A stretch of DNA of 64,000 nt from Apostichopus japonicus (GCF_037975245.1 NC_092577.1:23214398-23278397); one strand, 5' to 3'; counted from the first letter of the stretch, positions 22,216-36,863 are shown. The notes: generated from the sequence alone by a model not told the origin. Numbers and translations: made by a program.

Positions 22216-23453
22216 ATAACAAGAGGTCAATGGAGGCCATTTCAATTTCTCATCGTCGTGGCAACATAGTGTTATCAATTGTGAAAATAAAAGCCTACGG
22301 CACCCAGTATTCCCAGGCGGTCATCCATCCAAGTACTGACTGCGCTCTACGTTGCTTGACTTCGGTGATCGGACGAGAACCGGTATAGTCAACGTGATGT
22401 GGCCGTAGACATTACAAGAGGTGAAATGCAGGCTACTTGTGTGGTAGGTTATGATGAGTGGATTGAATATATATATTATACATGAATGGATTTAATATAT
22501 ATTATGTTAATCTATATTTTACATCTATATGTAGAAAATTTTAATACATAAAAACAAAGTAGTTATTTATTAATATATTCGATTTTAAAATCGCTTTCCT
22601 TGTGGCAAGACAATGTAGGCCATTTCAATTTCTCATCGTCGTGGCAACATAGTGTTATCAATTAGGAAAATAAAAGCCTACGGCACCCAGTATTCCCAGG
22701 CGGTCACCCATCCAAGTACAGACTGCGCTCTACGTTGCTTGACTTCGGTGATCGGACGAGAACCGGTATAGTCAACGTGATATGGCCGTAGACATAACAA
22801 CAGGTCAATGTAGGCCATTTCACTTTCTCATCGTCGTGGCAACATAGTGTTATCAATTAGGAAAATAAAAGCCTACGGCACCCAGTATTTCCAGGCGGTC
22901 ACCCATCCAAGTACTGACTGCGCTCTACGTTGCTTGACTTCGGTGATCGGACGAGAACCGGTATAGTCAACGTGATATGGCCGTAGACATAACAACAGGT
23001 CAATGTAGGCCATTTCAATTTCTCATCGTCATGGCAACATAGTGTTATCAATTGTGAAAATAAAAGCCTACGGCACCCAGTATTCCCAGGCGGTCACCCA
23101 TCCAAGTACTGACTGCGCTCTACGTTGCTTGACTTCGGTGATCGGACGAGAACCGGTATAGTCAACGTGATATGGCCGTAGACATAACAAGAGGTCAATG
23201 TAGGCCATTTCACTTTCTCATCGTCGTGGCAACATAGTGTTATCAATTAGGAAAATAAAAGCCTACGGCACCCAGTATTCCCAGGCGGTCACCCATCCAA
23301 GTACTGACTGCGCTCTACGTTGCTTCACTTCGGTGATCGGACGAGAACCGGTATAGTCAACGTGATATGGCCGTAGACATAACAACAGGTCAATGAAGGC
23401 CATTTCAATTTTTCATCGTCGTGGCAACATAGTGTTATCAATTAGGAAAAAAA

Positions 23454-23542
23454 AAGCCTACGGCACCCAGTATTCCCAGGCGGTCACCCATCCGAGTACT
23501 GACTGCGCTCTACGTTGCTTGACTTCGGTGATCGGACGAGAA
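23454..23542 (-). pseudogene. 5'-truncated 5S (nt 32-120 kept), copy 1
   Basis: The gene runs normally from its 3' end to TTCTC (nt 32-36). The next 32 bp expected here, covering 5S nt 1-31 and one flanking base, are replaced by TT, after which the variant-type flank resumes. The interval to the next gene is 372 instead of 402 bp. Without nt 1-31, helices I, II and III cannot form. The A-box is the normal type, so it arose from a hybrid or from conversion. The 3' edge has nine uninterrupted A on the plus strand. Confidence 0.93.
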
Positions 23543-24988
23543 TTTTCTAGGAGGTGAAATGTAGGCTACTTGTTTGGTAGGTTATGATGAGTGCACTTAA
23601 TATATATATTATACATGAATGGATTTAATATATATTATGTTAATCTATATTTTACATATATATGTATAAAATGATCATATATAAAAACAATCGAGTTATT
23701 TACTAATATATTTGATTTTCAAATCGCTTTCCTTCTGTCAAGACACTTTCCTTGTGGCAAGACAATGTAGGCCATTTCAATTTCTCATCGTCGTGGCAAC
23801 ATAGTGTTATCAATTGTGAAAATAAAAGCCTACGGCACCCAGTATTCCCAGGCGGTCACCCATCCAAGTACTGACTGCGCTCTACGTTGCTTGACTTCGG
23901 TGATCGGACGAGAACCGGTATAGTCAACGTGATGTGGCCGTAGACATTACAAGAGGTGAAATGCAGGCTACTTGTGTGGTAGGTTATGATGAGTGGATTG
24001 AATATATATATTATACATGAATGGATTTAATATATATTATGTTAATCTATATTTTACATCTATATGTAGAAAATTTTAATACATAAAAACAAAGTAGTTA
24101 TTTATTAATATATTCGATTTTCAAATCGCTTTCCTTGTGGCAAGACAATGTAGGCCATTTCAATTTCTCATCGTCGTGGCAACATAGTGTTATCAATTAG
24201 GAAAATAAAAGCCTACGGCACCCAGTATTCCCAGGCGGTCACCCATCCAAGTACAGACTGCGCTCTACGTTGCTTGACTTCGGTGATCGGACGAGAACCG
24301 GTATAGTCAACGTGATATGGCCGTAGACATAACAACAGGTCAATGTAGGCCATTTCACTTTCTCATCGTCGTGGCAACATAGTGTTATCAATTAGGAAAA
24401 TAAAAGCCTACGGCACCCAGTATTTCCAGGCGGTCACCCATCCAAGTACTGACTGCGCTCTACGTTGCTTGACTTCGGTGATCGGACGAGAACCGGTATA
24501 GTCAACGTGATATGGCCGTAGACAAAACAACAGGTCAATGTAGGCCATTTCAATTTCTCATCGTCATGGCAACATAGTGTTATCAATTGTGAAAATAAAA
24601 GCCTACGGCACCCAGTATTCCCAGGCGGTCACCCATCCAAGTACTGACTGCGCTCTACGTTGCTTGACTTCGGTGATCGGACGAGAACCGGTATAGTCAA
24701 CGTGATATGGCCGTAGACATAACAAGAGGTCAATGTAGGCCATTTCACTTTCTCATCGTCGTGGCAACATAGTGTTATCAATTAGGAAAATAAAAGCCTA
24801 CGGCACCCAGTATTCCCAGGCGGTCACCCATCCAAGTACTGACTGCGCTCTACGTTGCTTCACTTCGGTGATCGGACGAGAACCGGTATAGTCAACGTGA
24901 TATGGCCGTAGACATAACAACAGGTCAATGAAGGCCATTTCAATTTTTCATCGTCGTGGCAACATAGTGTTATCAATTAGGAAAAAAA

Positions 24989-25077
24989 AAGCCTACGGCA
25001 CCCAGTATTCCCAGGCGGTCACCCATCCGAGTACTGACTGCGCTCTACGTTGCTTGACTTCGGTGATCGGACGAGAA
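24989..25077 (-). pseudogene. 5'-truncated 5S (nt 32-120 kept), copy 2
   Basis: It has exactly the same breakpoint, TT filler and nine-A edge as 23454..23542, one higher-order repeat (1535 bp) away. The identical rare junction shows that the truncated copy was duplicated with its repeat rather than arising twice. Confidence 0.93.
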
Positions 25078-28000
25078 TTTTCTAGGAGGTGAAATGTAGG
25101 CTACTTGTTTGGTAGGTTATGATGAGTGCACTTAATATATATATTATACATGAATGGATTTAATATATATTATGTTAATCTATATTTTACATATATATGT
25201 ATAAAATGATCATATATAAAAACAATCGAGTTATTTACTAATATATTTGATTTTCAAATCGCTTTCCTTCTGTCAAGACACTTTCCTTGTGGCAAGACAA
25301 TGTAGGCCATTTCAATTTCTCATCGTCGTGGCAACATAGTGTTATCAATTGTGAAAATAAAAGCCTACGGCACCCAGTATTCCCAGGCGGTCACCCATCC
25401 AAGTACTGACTGCGCTCTACGTTGCTTGACTTCGGTGATCGGACGAGAACCGGTATAGTCAACGTGATGTGGCCGTAGACATTACAAGAGGTGAAATGCA
25501 GGCTACTTGTGTGGTAGGTTATGATGAGTGGATTTAATATATATATTATACATGAATGGATTTAATATATATTATGTTAATCTATATTTTACATCTATAT
25601 GTAGAAAATTTTAATACATAAAAACAAAGTAGTTATTTATTAATATATTCGATTTTCAAATCGCTTTCCTTGTGGCAAGACAATGTAGGCCATTTCAATT
25701 TCTCATCGTCGTGGCAACATAGTGTTATCAATTAGGAAAATAAAAGCCTACGGCACCCAGTATTCCCAGGCGGTCACCCATCCAAGTACAGACTGCGCTC
25801 TACGTTGCTTGACTTCGGTGATCGGACGAGAACCGGTATAGTCAACGTGATATGGCCGTAGACATAACAACAGGTCAATGTAGGCCATTTCACTTTCTCA
25901 TCGTCGTGGCAACATAGTGTTATCAATTAGGAAAATAAAAGCCTACGGCACCCAGTATTTCCAGGCGGTCACCCATCCAAGTACTGACTGCGCTCTACGT
26001 TGCTTGACTTCGGTGATCGGACGAGAACCGGTATAGTCAACGTGATATGGCCGTAGACATAACAACAGGTCAATGTAGGCCATTTCAATTTCTCATCGTC
26101 ATGGCAACATAGTGTTATCAATTGTGAAAATAAAAGCCTACGGCACCCAGTATTCCCAGGCGGTCACCCATCCAAGTACTGACTGCGCTCTACGTTGCTT
26201 GACTTCGGTGATCGGACGAGAACCGGTATAGTCAACGTGATATGGCCGTAGACATAACAAGAGGTCAATGTAGGCCATTTCACTTTCTCATCGTCGTGGC
26301 AACATAGTGTTATCAATTAGGAAAATAAAAGCCTACGGCACCCAGTATTCCCAGGCGGTCACCCATCCAAGTACTGACTGCGCTCTACGTTGCTTCACTT
26401 CGGTGATCGGACGAGAACCGGTATAGTCAACGTGATATGGCCGTAGACATAACAACAGGTCAATGAAGGCCATTTCAATTTTTCATCGTCGTGGCAACAT
26501 AGTGTTATCAATTAGGAAAAAAAAAGCCTACGGCACCCAGTATTCCCAGGCGGTCACCCATCCGAGTACTGACTGCGCTCTACGTTGCTTGACTTACCTG
26601 ATCGGACGAGAACCGGTATAGTCATCGTGATGTGGCCGTAGACATTCTAGGAGGTGAAATGTAGGCTACTTGTTTGGTAGGTTATGATGAGTGCACTTAA
26701 TATATATATTATACATGAATGGATTTAATATATATTATGTTAATCTATATTTTACATATATATGTATAAAATGATCATATATAAAAACAATCGAGTTATT
26801 TACTAATATATTTGATTTTCAAATCGCTTTCCTTCTGTCAAGACACTTTCCTTGTGGCAAGACAATGTAGGCCATTTCAATTTCTCATCGTCGTGGCAAC
26901 ATAGTGTTATCAATTGTGAAAATAAAAGCCTACGGCACCCAGTATTCCCAGGCGGTCACCCATCCAAGTACTGACTGCGCTCTACGTTGCTTGACTTCGG
27001 TGATCGGACGAGAACCGGTATAGTCAACGTGATGTGGCCGTAGACATTACAAGAGGTGAAATGCAGGCTACTTGTGTGGTAGGTTATGATGAGTGGATTT
27101 AATATATATATTATACATGAATGGATTTAATATATATTATGTTAATCTATATTTTACATCTATATGTAGAAAATTTTAATACATAAAAACAAAGTAGTTA
27201 TTTATTAATATATTCGATTTTCAAATCGCTTTCCTTGTGGCAAGACAATGTAGGCCATTTCAATTTCTCATCGTCGTGGCAACATAGTGTTATCAATTAG
27301 GAAAATAAAAGCCTACGGCACCCAGTATTCCCAGGCGGTCACCCATCCAAGTACAGACTGCGCTCTACGTTGCTTGACTTCGGTGATCGGACGAGAACCG
27401 GTATAGTCAACGTGATATGGCCGTAGACATAACAACAGGTCAATGTAGGCCATTTCACTTTCTCATCGTCGTGGCAACATAGTGTTATCAATTAGGAAAA
27501 TAAAAGCCTACGGCACCCAGTATTTCCAGGCGGTCACCCATCCAAGTACTGACTGCGCTCTACGTTGCTTGACTTCGGTGATCGGACGAGAACCGGTATA
27601 GTCAACGTGATATGGCCGTAGACATAACAACAGGTCAATGTAGGCCATTTCAATTTCTCATCGTCATGGCAACATAGTGTTATCAATTGTGAAAATAAAA
27701 GCCTACGGCACCCAGTATTCCCAGGCGGTCACCCATCCAAGTACTGACTGCGCTCTACGTTGCTTGACTTCGGTGATCGGACGAGAACCGGTATAGTCAA
27801 CGTGATATGGCCGTAGACATAACAAGAGGTCAATGTAGGCCATTTCACTTTCTCATCGTCGTGGCAACATAGTGTTATCAATTAGGAAAATAAAAGCCTA
27901 CGGCACCCAGTATTCCCAGGCGGTCACCCATCCAAGTACTGACTGCGCTCTACGTTGCTTCACTTCGGTGATCGGACGAGAACCGGTATAGTCAACGTGA

Positions 28001-28490
28001 TATGGCCGTAGACATAACAACAGGTCAATGAAGGCCATTTCAATTTTTCATCGTCGTGGCAACATAGTGTTATCAATTAGGAAAATAAAAGCCTACGGCA
28101 CCCAGTATTCCCAGGCGGTCACCCATCCAAGTACTGACTGCGCTCTACGTTGCTTGACTTACCTGATCGGACGAGAACCGGTATAGTCATCGTGATGTGG
28201 CCGTAGACATTCTAGGAGGTGAAATGTAGGCTACTTGTTTGGTAGGTTATGATGAGTGCACTTAATATATATATTATACATGAATGGATTTAATATATAT
28301 TATGTTAATCTATATTTTACATATATATGTATAAAATGATCATATATAAAAACAATCGAGTTATTTACTAATATATTTGATTTTCAAATCGCTTTCCTTC
28401 TGTCAAGACACTTTCCTTGTGGCAAGACAATGTAGGCCATTTCAATTTCTCATCGTCGTGGCAACATAGTGTTATCAATTGTGAAAATAA

Positions 28491-31400
28491 AAGCCTACGG
28501 CACCCAGTATTCCCAGGCGGTCACCCATCCAAGTACTGACTGCGCTCTACGTTGCTTGACTTCGGTGATCGGACGAGAACCGGTATAGTCAACGTGATAT
28601 GGCCGTAGACATAACAACAGGTCAATGTAGGCCATTTCAATTTCTCATCGTCGTGGCAACATAGTGTTATCAATTGTGAAAATAAAAGCCTACGGCACCC
28701 AGTATTCCCAGGCGGTCACCCATCCAAGTACTGACTGCGCTCTACGTTGCTTGACTTCGGTGATCGGACGAGAACCGCTATAGTCAACGTGATATGGCCG
28801 TAGACATAACAAGAGGTCAATGGAGGCCATTTCAATTTCTCATCGTCGTGGCAACATAGTGTTATCAATTGTGAAAATAAAAGCCTACGGCACCCAGTAT
28901 TCCCAGGCGGTCATCCATCCAAGTACTGACTGCGCTCTACCTTGCTTGACTTCGGTGATCGGACGAGAACCGGTATAGTCAACGTGATATGGCCGTAGAC
29001 ATAACAAGAGGTCAATGGAGGCCATTTCAATTTCTCATCGTCGTGGCAACATAGTGTTATCAATTAGGAAAATAAAAGCCTACGGCACCCAGTATTCCCA
29101 GGCGGTCATCCATCCAAGTACTGACTGCGCTCTACCTTGCTTGACTTCGGTGATCGGACGAGAACCGGTAAGGTCAACGTGATATGGCCGTAGACATAAC
29201 AAGAGGTCAATGGAGGCCATTTCAATTTCTCATCGTCGTGGCAACATAGTGTTATCAATTGTGAAAATAAAAGCCTACGGCACCCAGTATTCCCAGGCGG
29301 TCATCCATCCAAGTACTGACTGCGCTCTACCTTGCTTGACTTCGGTGATCGGACGAGAACCGGTATAGTCAACGTGATATGGCCGTAGACATAACAAGAG
29401 GTCAATGGAGGCCATTTCAATGTCTCATCGTCGTGGCAACATAGTGTTATCAATTGTGAAAATAAAAGCCTACGGCACCCAGTATTCCCAGGCGGTCATC
29501 CATCCAAGTACTGACTGCGCTCTACGTTGCTTGACTTCGGTGATCGGACGAGAACCGGTATAGTCAACGTGATGTGGCCGTAGACATTACAAGAGGTGAA
29601 ATGCAGGCTACTTGTGTGGTAGGTTATGATGAGTGGATTTAATATATATATATTATACATGAATGGATTTAATATATATTATGTTAATCTATATTTTACA
29701 TCTATATGTAGAAAATTTTAATACATAAAAACAAAGTAGTTATTTATTAATATATTCGATTTTCAAATCGCTTTCCTTGTGGCAAGACAATGTAGGCCAT
29801 TTCAATTTCTCATCGTCGTGGCAACATAGTGTTATCAATTGTGAAAATAAAAGCCTACGGCACCCAGTATTCCCAGGCGGTCATCCATCCAAGTACTGAC
29901 TGCGCTCTACGTTGCTTGACTTCGGTGATCGGACGAGAACCGGTATAGTCAACGTGATGTGGCCGTAGACATTACAAGAGGTGAAATGCAGGCTACTTGT
30001 GTGGTAGGTTATGATGAGTGGATTTAATATATATATATTATACATGAATGGATTTAATATATATTATGTTAATCTATATTTTACATCTATATGTAGAAAA
30101 TTTTAATACATAAAAACAAAGTAGTTATTTATTAATATATTCGATTTTAAAATCGCTTTCCTTGTGGCAAGACAATGTAGGCCATTTCAATTTCTCATCG
30201 TCGTGGCAACATAGTGTTATCAATTAGGAAAATAAAAGCCTACGGCACCCAGTATTCCCAGGCGGTCACCCATCCAAGTACAGACTGCGCTCTACGTTGC
30301 TTGACTTCGGTGATCGGACGAGAACCGGTATAGTCAACGTGATATGGCCGTAGACATAACAAGAGGTCAATGGAGGCCATTTGAATTTCTCATCGTCGTG
30401 GCAACATAGTGTTATCAATTAGGAAAATAAAAGCCTACGGCACCCAGTATTTCCAGGCGGTCACCCATCCAAGTACTGACTGCGCTCTACGTTGCTTGAC
30501 TTCGGTGATCGGACGAGAACCGGTATAGTCAACGTGATGTGGCCGTAGACATTACAAGAGGTGAAATGCAGGCTACTTGTGTGGTAGGTTATGATGAGTG
30601 GATTTAATATATATATATTATACATGAATGGATTTAATATATATTATGTTAATCTATATTTTACATCTATATGTAGAAAATTTTAATACATAAAAACAAA
30701 GTAGTTATTTATTAATATATTCGATTTTCAAATCGCTTTCCTTGTGGCAAGACAATGTAGGCCATTTCAATTTCTCATCGTCGTGGCAACATAGTGTTAT
30801 CAATTAGGAAAATAAAAGCCTACGGCACCCAGTATTCCCAGGCGGTCACCCATCCAAGTACTGACTGCGCTCTACGTTGCTTAACTTCGGTGATCGGACG
30901 AGAACCGGTATAGTCAACGTGATATGGCCGTAGACATAACAAGAGGTCAATGTAGGCCATTTCAATTTTTCATCGTCGTGGCAACATAGTGTTATCAATT
31001 AGGAAAATAAAAGCCTACGGCACCCAGTATTTCCAGGCGGTCACCCATCCAAGTACTGACTGCGCTCTACGTTGCTTAACTTCGGTGATCGGACGAGAAC
31101 CGGTATAGTCAACGTGATATGGCCGTAGACATAACAAGAGGTCAATGTAGGCCATTTCAATTTTTCATCGTCGTGGCAACATAGTGTTATCAATTAGGAA
31201 AATAAAAGCCTACGGCACCCAGTATTTCCAGGCGGTCACCCATCCAAGTACTGACTGCGCTCTATGTTGCTTGACTTCGGTGATCGGACGAGAACCGGTA
31301 TAGTCAACGTGATATGGCCGTAGACATAACAAGAGGTCAATGTAGGCCATTTCAATTTCTCATCGTCGTGGCAACATAGTGTTATCAATTGTGAAAATAA

Positions 31401-33658
31401 AAGCCTACGGCACCCAGTATTCCCAGGCGGTCACCCATCCAAGTACTGACTGCGCTCTACGTTGCTTGACTTCGGTGATCGGACGAGAACCGGTATAGTC
31501 AACGTGATATGGCCGTAGACATAACAAGAGGTCAATGTAGGCCATTTCACTTTCTCATCGTCGTGGCAACATAGTGTTATCAATTAGGAAAATAAAAGCC
31601 TATGGCACCCAGTATTTCCAGGCGGTCACCCATCCAAGTACTGACTGCGCTCTACGTTGCTTGACTTCGGTGATCGGACGAGAACCGGTATAGTCAACGT
31701 GATATGGCCGTAGACATAACAAGAGGTCAATGTAGGCCATTTCAATTTCTCATCGTCATGGCAACATAGTGTTATCAATTGTGAAAATAAAAGCCTACGG
31801 CACCCAGTATTCCCAGGCGGTCACCCATCCAAGTACTGACTGCGCTCTACGTTGCTTGACTTCGGTGATCGGACGAGAACCGGTATAGTCAACGTGATAT
31901 GGCCGTAGACATAACAACAGGTCAATGTAGGCCATTTCACTTTCTCATCGTCGTGGCAACATAGTGTTATCAATTAGGAAAATAAAAGCCTATGGCACCC
32001 AGTATTTCCAGGCGGTCACCCATCCAAGTACTGACTGCGCTCTACGTTGCTTGACTTCGGTGGTCGGACGAGAACCGGTATAGTCAACGTGATATGGCCG
32101 TAGACATAACAACAGGTCAATGTAGGCCATTTCAATTTCTCATCGTCATGGCAACATAGTGTTATCAATTGTGAAAATAAAAGCCTACGGCACCCAGTAT
32201 TCCCAGGCGGTCACCCATCCAAGTACTGACTGCGCTCTACGTTGCTTGACTTCGGTGATCGGACGAGAACCGGTATAGTCAACGTGATATGGCCGTAGAC
32301 ATAACAACAGGTCAATGTAGGCCATTTCACTTTCTCATCGTCGTGGCAACATAGTGTTATCAATTAGGAAAATAAAAGCCTACGGCACCCAGTATTCCCA
32401 GGCGGTCACCCATCCAAGTACTGACTGCGCTCTACGTTGCTTGACTTCGGTGATCGGACGAGAACCGGTATAGTCATCGTGATGTGGCCGTAGACATTCT
32501 AGGAGGTGAAATGTAGGCTACTTGTGTGGTAGGTTATGATGAGTGGATTTAATATATATATTATACATGAATGGATTTAATATATATTATGTTAATCTAT
32601 ATTTTACATATATATGTAGAAAATTCTAATACATAAAAACAAAGTAGTTATTTATTAATATATTCGATTTTCAAATCGCTTTCCTTGTGGCAAGACAATG
32701 TAGGCCATTTCAATTTCTCATCGTCGTGGCAACATAGTGTTATCAATTGTGAAAATAAAAGCCTACGGCACCCAGTATTCCCAGGCGGTCACCCATCCAA
32801 GTACTGACTGCGCTCTACGTTGCTTGACTTCGGTGATCGGACGAGAACCGCTATAGTCAACGTGATATGGCCGTAGACATAACAAGAGGTCAATGGAGGC
32901 CATTTCAATTTCTCATCGTCGTGGCAACATAGTGTTATCAATTGTGAAAATAAAAGCCTACGGCACCCAGTATTCCCAGGCGGTCATCCATCCAAGTACT
33001 GACTGCGCTCTACCTTGCTTGACTTCGGTGATCGGACGAGAACCGGTATAGTCAACGTGATATGGCCGTAGACATAACAAGAGGTCAATGGAGGCCATTT
33101 CAATTTCTCATCGTCGTGGCAACATAGTGTTATCAATTGTGAAAATAAAAGCCTACGGCACCCAGTATTCCCAGGCGGTCATCCATCCAAGTACTGACTG
33201 CGCTCTACCTTGCTTGACTTCGGTGATCGGACGAGAACCGGTAAGGTCAACGTGATATGGCCGTAGACATAACAAGAGGTCAATGGAGGCCATTTCAATT
33301 TCTCATCGTCGTGGCAACATAGTGTTATCAATTGTGAAAATAAAAGCCTACGGCACCCAGTATTCCCAGGCGGTCATCCATCCAAGTACTGACTGCGCTC
33401 TACGTTGCTTGACTTCGGTGATCGGACGAGAACCGGTATAGTCAACGTGATATGGCCGTAGACATAACAAGAGGTCAATGGAGGCCATTTCAATTTCTCA
33501 TCGTCGTGGCAACATAGTGTTATCAATTGTGAAAATAAAAGCCTACGGCACCCAGTATTCCCAGGCGGTCATCCATCCAAGTACTGACTGCGCTCTACCT
33601 TGCTTGACTTCGGTGATCGGACGAGAACCGGTATAGTCAACGTGATATGGCCGTAGAC
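28491..33658 (-). rRNA. 5S rRNA genes, block 9 (23 genes)
   Basis: Left coordinates: 28491, 28686, 28881, 29076, 29271, 29466, 29851, 30236, 30431, 30816, 31011, 31206, 31401, 31596, 31791, 31986, 32181, 32376, 32759, 32954, 33149, 33344, 33539. Up to about 30815 the order copies 1578 to 3900 (offset 26913). From about 31791 it copies 20153 to 22290. Long flanks follow 29466, 29851, 30431 and 32376. Genes 31596 and 31986 carry G113A (cctatggc), which weakens helix I pair C6-G113. Confidence 0.95.
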
Positions 33659-33733
33659 ATAACAAGAGGTCAATGGAGGCCATTTCAATTTCTCATCGTC
33701 GTGGCAACATAGTGTTATCAATTGTGAAAATAA

Positions 33734-36581
33734 AAGCCTACGGCACCCAGTATTCCCAGGCGGTCATCCATCCAAGTACTGACTGCGCTCTACGTTGCTT
33801 GACTTCGGTGATCGGACGAGAACCGGTATAGTCAACGTGATGTGGCCGTAGACATTACAAGAGGTGAAATGCAGGCTACTTGTGTGGTAGGTTATGATGA
33901 GTGGATTGAATATATATATTATACATGAATGGATTTAATATATATTATGTTAATCTATATTTTACATCTATATGTAGAAAATTTTAATACATAAAAACAA
34001 AGTAGTTATTTATTAATATATTCGATTTTAAAATCGCTTTCCTTGTGGCAAGACAATGTAGGCCATTTCAATTTCTCATCGTCGTGGCAACATAGTGTTA
34101 TCAATTAGGAAAATAAAAGCCTACGGCACCCAGTATTCCCAGGCGGTCACCCATCCAAGTACAGACTGCGCTCTACGTTGCTTGACTTCGGTGATCGGAC
34201 GAGAACCGGTATAGTCAACGTGATATGGCCGTAGACATAACAACAGGTCAATGTAGGCCATTTCACTTTCTCATCGTCGTGGCAACATAGTGTTATCAAT
34301 TAGGAAAATAAAAGCCTACGGCACCCAGTATTTCCAGGCGGTCACCCATCCAAGTACTGACTGCGCTCTACGTTGCTTGACTTCGGTGATCGGACGAGAA
34401 CCGGTATAGTCAACGTGATATGGCCGTAGACATAACAACAGGTCAATGTAGGCCATTTCAATTTCTCATCGTCATGGCAACATAGTGTTATCAATTGTGA
34501 AAATAAAAGCCTACGGCACCCAGTATTCCCAGGCGGTCACCCATCCAAGTACTGACTGCGCTCTACGTTGCTTGACTTCGGTGATCGGACGAGAACCGGT
34601 ATAGTCAACGTGATATGGCCGTAGACATAACAAGAGGTCAATGTAGGCCATTTCACTTTCTCATCGTCGTGGCAACATAGTGTTATCAATTAGGAAAATA
34701 AAAGCCTACGGCACCCAGTATTCCCAGGCGGTCACCCATCCAAGTACTGACTGCGCTCTACGTTGCTTCACTTCGGTGATCGGACGAGAACCGGTATAGT
34801 CAACGTGATATGGCCGTAGACATAACAACAGGTCAATGAAGGCCATTTCAATTTTTCATCGTCGTGGCAACATAGTGTTATCAATTAGGAAAAAAAAAGC
34901 CTACGGCACCCAGTATTCCCAGGCGGTCACCCATCCGAGTACTGACTGCGCTCTACGTTGCTTGACTTACCTGATCGGACGAGAACCGGTATAGTCATCG
35001 TGATGTGGCCGTAGACATTCTAGGAGGTGAAATGTAGGCTACTTGTTTGGTAGGTTATGATGAGTGCACTTAATATATATATTATACATGAATGGATTTA
35101 ATATATATTATGTTAATCTATATTTTACATATATATGTATAAAATGATCATATATAAAAACAATCGAGTTATTTACTAATATATTTGATTTTCAAATCGC
35201 TTTCCTTCTGTCAAGACACTTTCCTTGTGGCAAGACAATGTAGGCCATTTCAATTTCTCATCGTCGTGGCAACATAGTGTTATCAATTGTGAAAATAAAA
35301 GCCTACGGCACCCAGTATTCCCAGGCGGTCACCCATCCAAGTACTGACTGCGCTCTACGTTGCTTGACTTCGGTGATCGGACGAGAACCGGTATAGTCAA
35401 CGTGATGTGGCCGTAGACATTACAAGAGGTGAAATGCAGGCTACTTGTGTGGTAGGTTATGATGAGTGGATTTAATATATATATTATACATGAATGGATT
35501 TAATATATATTATGTTAATCTATATTTTACATCTATATGTAGAAAATTTTAATACATAAAAACAAAGTAGTTATTTATTAATATATTCGATTTTCAAATC
35601 GCTTTCCTTGTGGCAAGACAATGTAGGCCATTTCAATTTCTCATCGTCGTGGCAACATAGTGTTATCAATTAGGAAAATAAAAGCCTACGGCACCCAGTA
35701 TTCCCAGGCGGTCACCCATCCAAGTACAGACTGCGCTCTACGTTGCTTGACTTCGGTGATCGGACGAGAACCGGTATAGTCAACGTGATATGGCCGTAGA
35801 CATAACAACAGGTCAATGTAGGCCATTTCACTTTCTCATCGTCGTGGCAACATAGTGTTATCAATTAGGAAAATAAAAGCCTACGGCACCCAGTATTTCC
35901 AGGCGGTCACCCATCCAAGTACTGACTGCGCTCTACGTTGCTTGACTTCGGTGATCGGACGAGAACCGGTATAGTCAACGTGATATGGCCGTAGACATAA
36001 CAACAGGTCAATGTAGGCCATTTCAATTTCTCATCGTCATGGCAACATAGTGTTATCAATTGTGAAAATAAAAGCCTACGGCACCCAGTATTCCCAGGCG
36101 GTCACCCATCCAAGTACTGACTGCGCTCTACGTTGCTTGACTTCGGTGATCGGACGAGAACCGGTATAGTCAACGTGATATGGCCGTAGACATAACAAGA
36201 GGTCAATGTAGGCCATTTCACTTTCTCATCGTCGTGGCAACATAGTGTTATCAATTAGGAAAATAAAAGCCTACGGCACCCAGTATTCCCAGGCGGTCAC
36301 CCATCCAAGTACTGACTGCGCTCTACGTTGCTTCACTTCGGTGATCGGACGAGAACCGGTATAGTCAACGTGATATGGCCGTAGACATAACAACAGGTCA
36401 ATGAAGGCCATTTCAATTTTTCATCGTCGTGGCAACATAGTGTTATCAATTAGGAAAATAAAAGCCTACGGCACCCAGTATTCCCAGGCGGTCACCCATC
36501 CAAGTACTGACTGCGCTCTACGTTGCTTGACTTACCTGATCGGACGAGAACCGGTATAGTCATCGTGATGTGGCCGTAGAC
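33734..36581 (-). rRNA. 5S rRNA genes, block 10 (12 genes, two higher-order repeats)
   Basis: Left coordinates: 33734, 34117, 34312, 34507, 34702, 34897; 35299, 35682, 35877, 36072, 36267, 36462. These are two tandem 1565-bp repeats, each ending in a variant A-box gene (34897, 36462). The first copy has a run of nine A at the gene's 3' edge (34890s), as in 23454, 24989 and 26524. The second has the usual aaaataaaag. Confidence 0.95.
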
Positions 36582-36863
36582 ATTCTAGGAGGTGAAATGT
36601 AGGCTACTTGTTTGGTAGGTTATGATGAGTGCACTTAATATATATATTATACATGAATGGATTTAATATATATTATGTTAATCTATATTTTACATATATA
36701 TGTATAAAATGATCATATATAAAAACAATCGAGTTATTTACTAATATATTTGATTTTCAAATCGCTTTCCTTCTGTCAAGACACTTTCCTTGTGGCAAGA
36801 CAATGTAGGCCATTTCAATTTCTCATCGTCGTGGCAACATAGTGTTATCAATTGTGAAAATAA
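33734..36863. repeat. 1565-bp higher-order repeat, two further tandem copies
   Basis: 33734-35298 resembles 22291-23825 in having G87A in its first gene and the nine-A edge, but its sixth 5S is full length. It may therefore preserve the state before the truncation. 35299-36863 matches 13-1577 and 26926-28490. Confidence 0.9.

Larger units (their letters stand above)
22291..28208 (-). rRNA. 5S rRNA genes, block 8 (24 copies in four higher-order repeats)
   Basis: Left coordinates: 22291, 22674, 22869, 23064, 23259, 23454 (truncated); 23826, 24209, 24404, 24599, 24794, 24989 (truncated); 25361, 25744, 25939, 26134, 26329, 26524; 26926, 27309, 27504, 27699, 27894, 28089. Each group of six is one higher-order repeat. 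In order the repeats are 1535, 1535, 1565 and 1565 bp. In the first two the sixth 5S lacks its 5' end. In the last two it is a full-length variant A-box gene. Confidence 0.95.
22291..28490. repeat. 1565-bp higher-order repeat, four tandem copies
   Basis: Copies: 22291-23825 and 23826-25360 (1535 bp each, with the truncated 5S), then 25361-26925 and 26926-28490 (1565 bp). Unit order is long-383, four short-195 with fixed allele order (A74T, G99A, consensus, C53G), then the variant 402. Further copies lie at 13-1577, 33734-35298 and 35299-36863. The fourth copy is followed by the same genes that follow 1577 and 36863. Confidence 0.93.
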
